Shown here one piece after another: positions 33,628 through 36,737 of a stretch of 36,737 nt of DNA; the stretch's first letter is position 1, and each line of letters starts with the position of its first letter. The notes beneath the pieces are model-generated. The model did no database searches and was not told the origin of the DNA. It was given only the letters and a program-made list of their open reading frames with translations. Position numbers and translations under genes: made by a program. This stretch comes from an uncultured Clostridia bacterium (GTDB lineage Bacteria; Bacillota; Clostridia; TANB77; CAG-508): contig CALXFF010000019.1 in the NCBI GenBank assembly GCA_944387525.1, forward strand, positions 1 through 36,737. The letters run 5' to 3'.

Positions 33628-34095
33628 ATGAATCAAAATATTGACAATAAAAATGAAATTTTTAAGCATAGATTTAGAGAAGGAAATGATGATGAATTAA
33701 TTTTGCTAATTTCAGAAAAAGACCAAAAGGCATTCCTTCCATATCACTATTCAGATTTGAAAGAAATTATGGATAAAAATCCTGATAAATATCATAATGT
33801 ACAACAAGTTATTGAAAATGAATATATTGTAGATTTGAAAAACTTTGAAAATTCATCTTTTGCTAGATTTAGAGAGGCATTTAGACTTATGAGAGCTAAA
33901 GAAAATAAGTCTATTTTTGAAGCATTTGATTTGGCTTTAGAACTAATGTTTAAATATGAGCTTAATCCAATTATAATTACAGCTTGTAGAAATTTAGATG
34001 AGCTTGATTTATATTTGGATTGTTTGAGAAAAAATGAATTAGAAGATTTTAATTGTTTTCAGATTCATTTTGAAATTATGCCTGAAAAAATTTAA
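33628..34095 (+). CDS. Cytoplasmic hypothetical protein (155 aa)
   Basis: No signal or membrane segment. Charged and mostly helical by composition, with a block HYSDLKEIMDKNPDKYHNVQQVIENEY..., a middle SFARFREAFRLMRAKENKS and a single Cys pair region near the end (ACRNLDELDLYLDCLRKNEL). No catalytic motif is recognised. GGAGGAAG lies about 5-8 bases before the ATG at 33628; the earlier TTG would include that site. It is driven by its own promoter, divergent from the SipW-like gene, and lies about 100 bases upstream of sortase, so it may be read together with it. Family not recognised. Confidence 0.72.
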   Translation: MNQNIDNKNEIFKHRFREGNDDELILLISEKDQKAFLPYHYSDLKEIMDKNPDKYHNVQQVIENEYIVDLKNFENSSFARFREAFRLMRAKENKSIFEAFDLALELMFKYELNPIIITACRNLDELDLYLDCLRKNELEDFNCFQIHFEIMPEKI

Positions 34096-34197
34096 TTTAA
34101 ATGTGAAAAATTAGTAAAATATTATTATTGTAATATTAATGTTTCTTTTGCTCATACTAAATAGTGATTAAAAATTTATTATAAGTATGAGGAAATT

Positions 34198-34818
34198 ATG
34201 AACCAAATTTTAGTTACAAAAAATGAAATCCATAAAAAGAAATATTTTCTAATTTTTCAATTAGTTATATCAATAATAGTTATTATAGCTATTATTTATT
34301 TTATTTCACTTCATTTTTATAATATTTCAAAACAAGAAAAAATATCTAATCAAATAATGAATAATTACAATTTATCAAAGTTATATACTAGCATTTCTAG
34401 TGATTCTATTGAAAATAATGATGATGATAATCCTAACGGAATATTTTGTACAATTGAAATTCCTAAAATTGGTCTATCCTATCCCGTTTTTAATACATTA
34501 AATGAAGAATTATTAAAGATTTCTCCTTGTAAATTTTACGGGAATAATCTTGAAAATAATGATAATATTTGTATTGCCGGCCATAATTATGATAATGGGA
34601 AGTTTTTTAGTAATATTTCTTTATTAAAACTAAATGATGAAATTTATATCTATTATAATAATGAAAAATTTACTTATATTGTTACTTCAAATTACGAAGT
34701 TGAAGCAAATGACCTTTCTCCAATTTTTAATTATGATAAAAATCAAAAATTATTAACATTAGTTACTTGTAATAATTTTAATAACAACAGGATAATAATT
34801 GCAGCAACTAGACAATAG
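34198..34818 (+). CDS. Sortase
   Basis: Membrane-anchored transpeptidase of 206 residues that cleaves sorting motifs and attaches proteins to the cell wall or to each other. A basic start and one helix (about 16-39) precede the catalytic domain. The triad is H129 (IAGHNY), C191 (LVTCNN) and R198 (NNNRIIIAATR). The protein is single-pass with an N-terminal anchor, and the EIPKIGLSYPVF beginning of the domain fits class D or E more than class A, but the class is not certain. Only six residues separate Cys and Arg. A GAGG site lies 6-8 bases upstream. A likely LPXTG substrate is encoded convergently about 100 bases away. Confidence 0.9.
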   Translation: MNQILVTKNEIHKKKYFLIFQLVISIIVIIAIIYFISLHFYNISKQEKISNQIMNNYNLSKLYTSISSDSIENNDDDNPNGIFCTIEIPKIGLSYPVFNTLNEELLKISPCKFYGNNLENNDNICIAGHNYDNGKFFSNISLLKLNDEIYIYYNNEKFTYIVTSNYEVEANDLSPIFNYDKNQKLLTLVTCNNFNNNRIIIAATRQ

Positions 34819-34861
34819 AAAAAATGAAAAAATGCTATTAGATATATTTAATCACATCAAA

Positions 34862-34896
34862 ATGAGAGAACACTATTTTTAGAGTTCTCTCACTTG
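34862..34896. terminator. Hairpin between convergent sortase and LPXTG genes
   Basis: TGAGAGAAC and GTTCTCTCA form a perfect 9-bp stem around a 15-nt AT-rich loop. T-runs at either side are weak. Confidence 0.55.
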
Positions 34897-34922
34897 ATTT
34901 ACTTTATATATAATTACTTTAA

Positions 34923-35327
34923 CTAGATATTTCTATAATCTTTAATTTTCTTATATGCATATACTGCTGAAATCGCAAATACTATTAATAATACTGCTAC
35001 TGGAATTGAATCTGTAACACCAGTTTTTGGTAAACTGTTTGTATTGTTATAGATACTTGAATTGTTAGTATTATTTGTTCTATTTGTATTATTAGAAGTA
35101 TTATTTCTATTAGTATTATTGGTACTATTTGTATTTGAATTTGTTGAATTAGAGTTTGAATTTGATGTCCCATTAGATGTTCCGTTTGTTGTATTATTAT
35201 CTACTGATGGTGTCAAATCAGTAAATCCATTATCTGTTTCAGCTGCCATAACATTTGTACTAAAAAGCATAACCATTAAACTCACTACTAAAATTGAAAT
35301 TACTTTAATTAAATTTGATTTTCTCAT
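34923..35327 (-). CDS. LPXTG-anchored Ser/Asn/Thr-rich surface protein
   Basis: 134 residues. A signal sequence (about 1-28, ending VMAA) is followed by about 65 residues made almost only of Asn, Thr and Ser, then the sorting signal LPKTG (99-103), a hydrophobic stretch (about 107-125) and a basic tail (KKIKDYRNI). This is a complete cell-wall sorting signal. The ATG at 35327 is chosen because GAGGAG lies 7-8 bases upstream; the ATG at 35333 is too close. The mature region has no folded domain, so it may be a flexible stalk or glycosylation substrate. Convergent with the sortase that probably processes it. Confidence 0.87.
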   Translation of the reverse strand: MRKSNLIKVISILVVSLMVMLFSTNVMAAETDNGFTDLTPSVDNNTTNGTSNGTSNSNSNSTNSNTNSTNNTNRNNTSNNTNRTNNTNNSSIYNNTNSLPKTGVTDSIPVAVLLIVFAISAVYAYKKIKDYRNI

Positions 35328-35545
35328 TTTCATTCTCCTCACTTTTCCATGTTTTTTATTAGTATTCGTATAACCGCTATTAATTATACCACTTTTTTTA
35401 ATATAATTCAAGCAATTGCTACAAAAAAACATAAATACTAACTTCTTTTGTTCTTACAATTAATATTTTAAACTTAAATTTTATATAAGTCAATATATTT
35501 TTCTGATTTTTATTTTACATTTACATTACAGAATTATTACACAAA

Positions 35546-36637
35546 TTATACATTAAATTTGAATAAAACAATGTCACCATCTTGCATAACATATTCTTTA
35601 CCTTCTGAACGTACTAATCCCTTCTCTTTAGCTGCTAACATTGAGCCTTCTCTCATCAAATCATCATACGAAACAACTTCTGCTTTAATAAAACCTCTTT
35701 GTATATCTGAATGGATTTTTCCTGCTGCTTCTGGTGCTTTTGTTCCTTTTTTTATTGTCCATGCTCTTACTTCTGGCTCACCTGCTGTTAAGAATGACAT
35801 TAGTCCCAATAAGTCATAACTTTTTTTGATTACTTTATCTAATCCAGATTCAGATAATCCTAATGCTTCTAACATTTCTTTTTTATCATCATCATCTAAA
35901 CTTGATAACTCTTCTTCGATTTTTACACATAAAGGTATTACTTCTGCATTTTCTTTTTTAGCATATTCTTTTACTTTTAATACTAATGGATCATTTTCAG
36001 CATCTTGTAATTGTTCTTCTGATACATTTGCAATATATAATATTGGTTTTGTTGTTAATAAAAACATGTCTTTTACAAGTACTTGTTCATCTTCGTTGAA
36101 ATCTAATGTTCTTGCTGATAATCCATTTTCCAATGTTTGCTTGATTTTTTCTAATAAATCTATTTCAAATTGATATTTTTTATCTGCTTTTAGGTTCTTT
36201 TTTGCTTTATCTAATCTTTTATTAACAGTTTCAATATCTGCAAATATCAATTCTAGATTAATTGTTTCAATATCTCTTATAGGGTCAACACTACCATCAA
36301 CATGTACAACATTTGAATCTTCAAAACATCTAACTACTTCACAAATTGCATCTGTTTCTCTTATATGTGATAAAAATTTATTTCCCAATCCTTCTCCGTG
36401 ACTTGCACCTTTAACAAGCCCTGCAATGTCAACAAATTCAATAACTGCATGTGTAACTTTTTGTGGATTGTACATTTTTGCTAAATTGTCTAATCTTTCA
36501 TCTGGTACTGGAACAACTCCTACATTTGGTTCAATTGTACAGAATGGATAATTTGCACATTCTGCTCCTGCTTTTGTTATACTGTTAAATAATGTACTTT
36601 TTCCTACATTTGGTAATCCTACTATTCCTAGTTTCAT
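35546..36637 (-). CDS. ychF: Redox-regulated ATPase YchF
   Basis: Obg-family P-loop NTPase of 363 residues that binds ribosomes and prefers ATP. G1 is GLPNVGKS (7-14), the switch region follows (CTIEPNVGVVPVPDERL), G3 is DIAGLVKGASHGEGLGNKFL, the NxxE nucleotide motif is NVSEE in place of NKxD, and a C-terminal TGS-like domain ends FFT-like with EYVMQDGDIVLFKFNV. All are hallmarks of YchF. Two adjacent ATGs exist (36640, 36637); GAGGAG fits the second better. The translation factor is universal and housekeeping; no operon partner is visible at this end of the window. Confidence 0.95.
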   Translation of the reverse strand: MKLGIVGLPNVGKSTLFNSITKAGAECANYPFCTIEPNVGVVPVPDERLDNLAKMYNPQKVTHAVIEFVDIAGLVKGASHGEGLGNKFLSHIRETDAICEVVRCFEDSNVVHVDGSVDPIRDIETINLELIFADIETVNKRLDKAKKNLKADKKYQFEIDLLEKIKQTLENGLSARTLDFNEDEQVLVKDMFLLTTKPILYIANVSEEQLQDAENDPLVLKVKEYAKKENAEVIPLCVKIEEELSSLDDDDKKEMLEALGLSESGLDKVIKKSYDLLGLMSFLTAGEPEVRAWTIKKGTKAPEAAGKIHSDIQRGFIKAEVVSYDDLMREGSMLAAKEKGLVRSEGKEYVMQDGDIVLFKFNV

Positions 36638-36737
36638 CATTTTCTCCTCATTTAATTTATGGTTTTGTAAAAAGTTTTTCTGTTAAAACTTCTACAACCC
36701 TTGTTTTTTCTATATAAATTATTAAAACTTGATATCC

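Noticed and set aside
36661-36699. Hairpin upstream of ychF as a terminator or riboswitch
   Set aside because: The stem is imperfect, no T-run follows in the minus direction and no gene is visible upstream within the window.

Overview
The window looks like a chromosomal segment of a low-GC, anaerobic Firmicute of the clostridial kind, possibly an uncultured gut lineage. This rests on strong AT bias in coding and non-coding DNA, strong AGGAGG-type ribosome sites, near-consensus sigma-A promoters with 17-bp spacers, a class II aldolase, a Bce-type two-component/ABC module, SipW-like signal peptidase, sortase and LPXTG protein, and the ordinary bacterial code with TGA as stop. No rRNA, tRNA, CRISPR array or intact insertion sequence was seen.

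Layout. 1-6770 holds ABC transport and sensing genes: the end of a membrane protein, a NatAB-like ATPase/permease pair, then a BceRS-like regulator and intramembrane-sensing kinase with a BceAB-like transporter. The permease is broken: after its seventh membrane segment it runs in frame into part of an HD-domain protein, followed by the tail of another membrane protein. 6800-12660 is mixed housekeeping: peroxiredoxin, a DUF1540 protein, fructose-bisphosphate aldolase, smpB, two exported or anchored low-complexity proteins, a CmpB-family membrane protein, a divergent orotate-phosphoribosyltransferase-like protein and an unrecognised 59-residue protein bracketed by inverted repeats. 12800-18350 holds uvrB, two decayed genes (RhuM-like and flavodoxin-like), the tRNA-modification gene tsaC/sua5, a DUF2207 protein whose Gly-rich end is frameshifted, and a 169-bp element with long inverted arms.

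18380-24630 is a stress and resistance stretch. An AdhR-type MerR regulator with its palindromic operator controls a carboxymuconolactone-decarboxylase/cupin protein. A P-type ATPase with an anchored partner follows, then an antibiotic-resistance-type ABC-F protein behind a leader peptide and hairpins that look like a ribosome-mediated attenuator. 25344-26749 is about 1.4 kb of extremely AT-rich non-coding DNA with two richer, partly structured islands. The rest is envelope and cell-division biology: a class A penicillin-binding protein with a long Ser/Asn/Thr tail, a Xer-type recombinase, a second CmpB protein, a HEAT-like protein, the signal peptidase/sortase/LPXTG cluster and ychF.

Two themes recur. 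One is gene erosion: a chimeric permease, a membrane-protein remnant, RhuM and flavodoxin remnants and the DUF2207 frameshift. The other is small RNA-level or DNA-level structure between genes: the REP/BIME-like hairpin pair, the 169-bp element, the ABC-F leader and the AT-rich region. These structures are the best candidates for undescribed biology here. All assignments come from reading motifs by eye; no database search was run.
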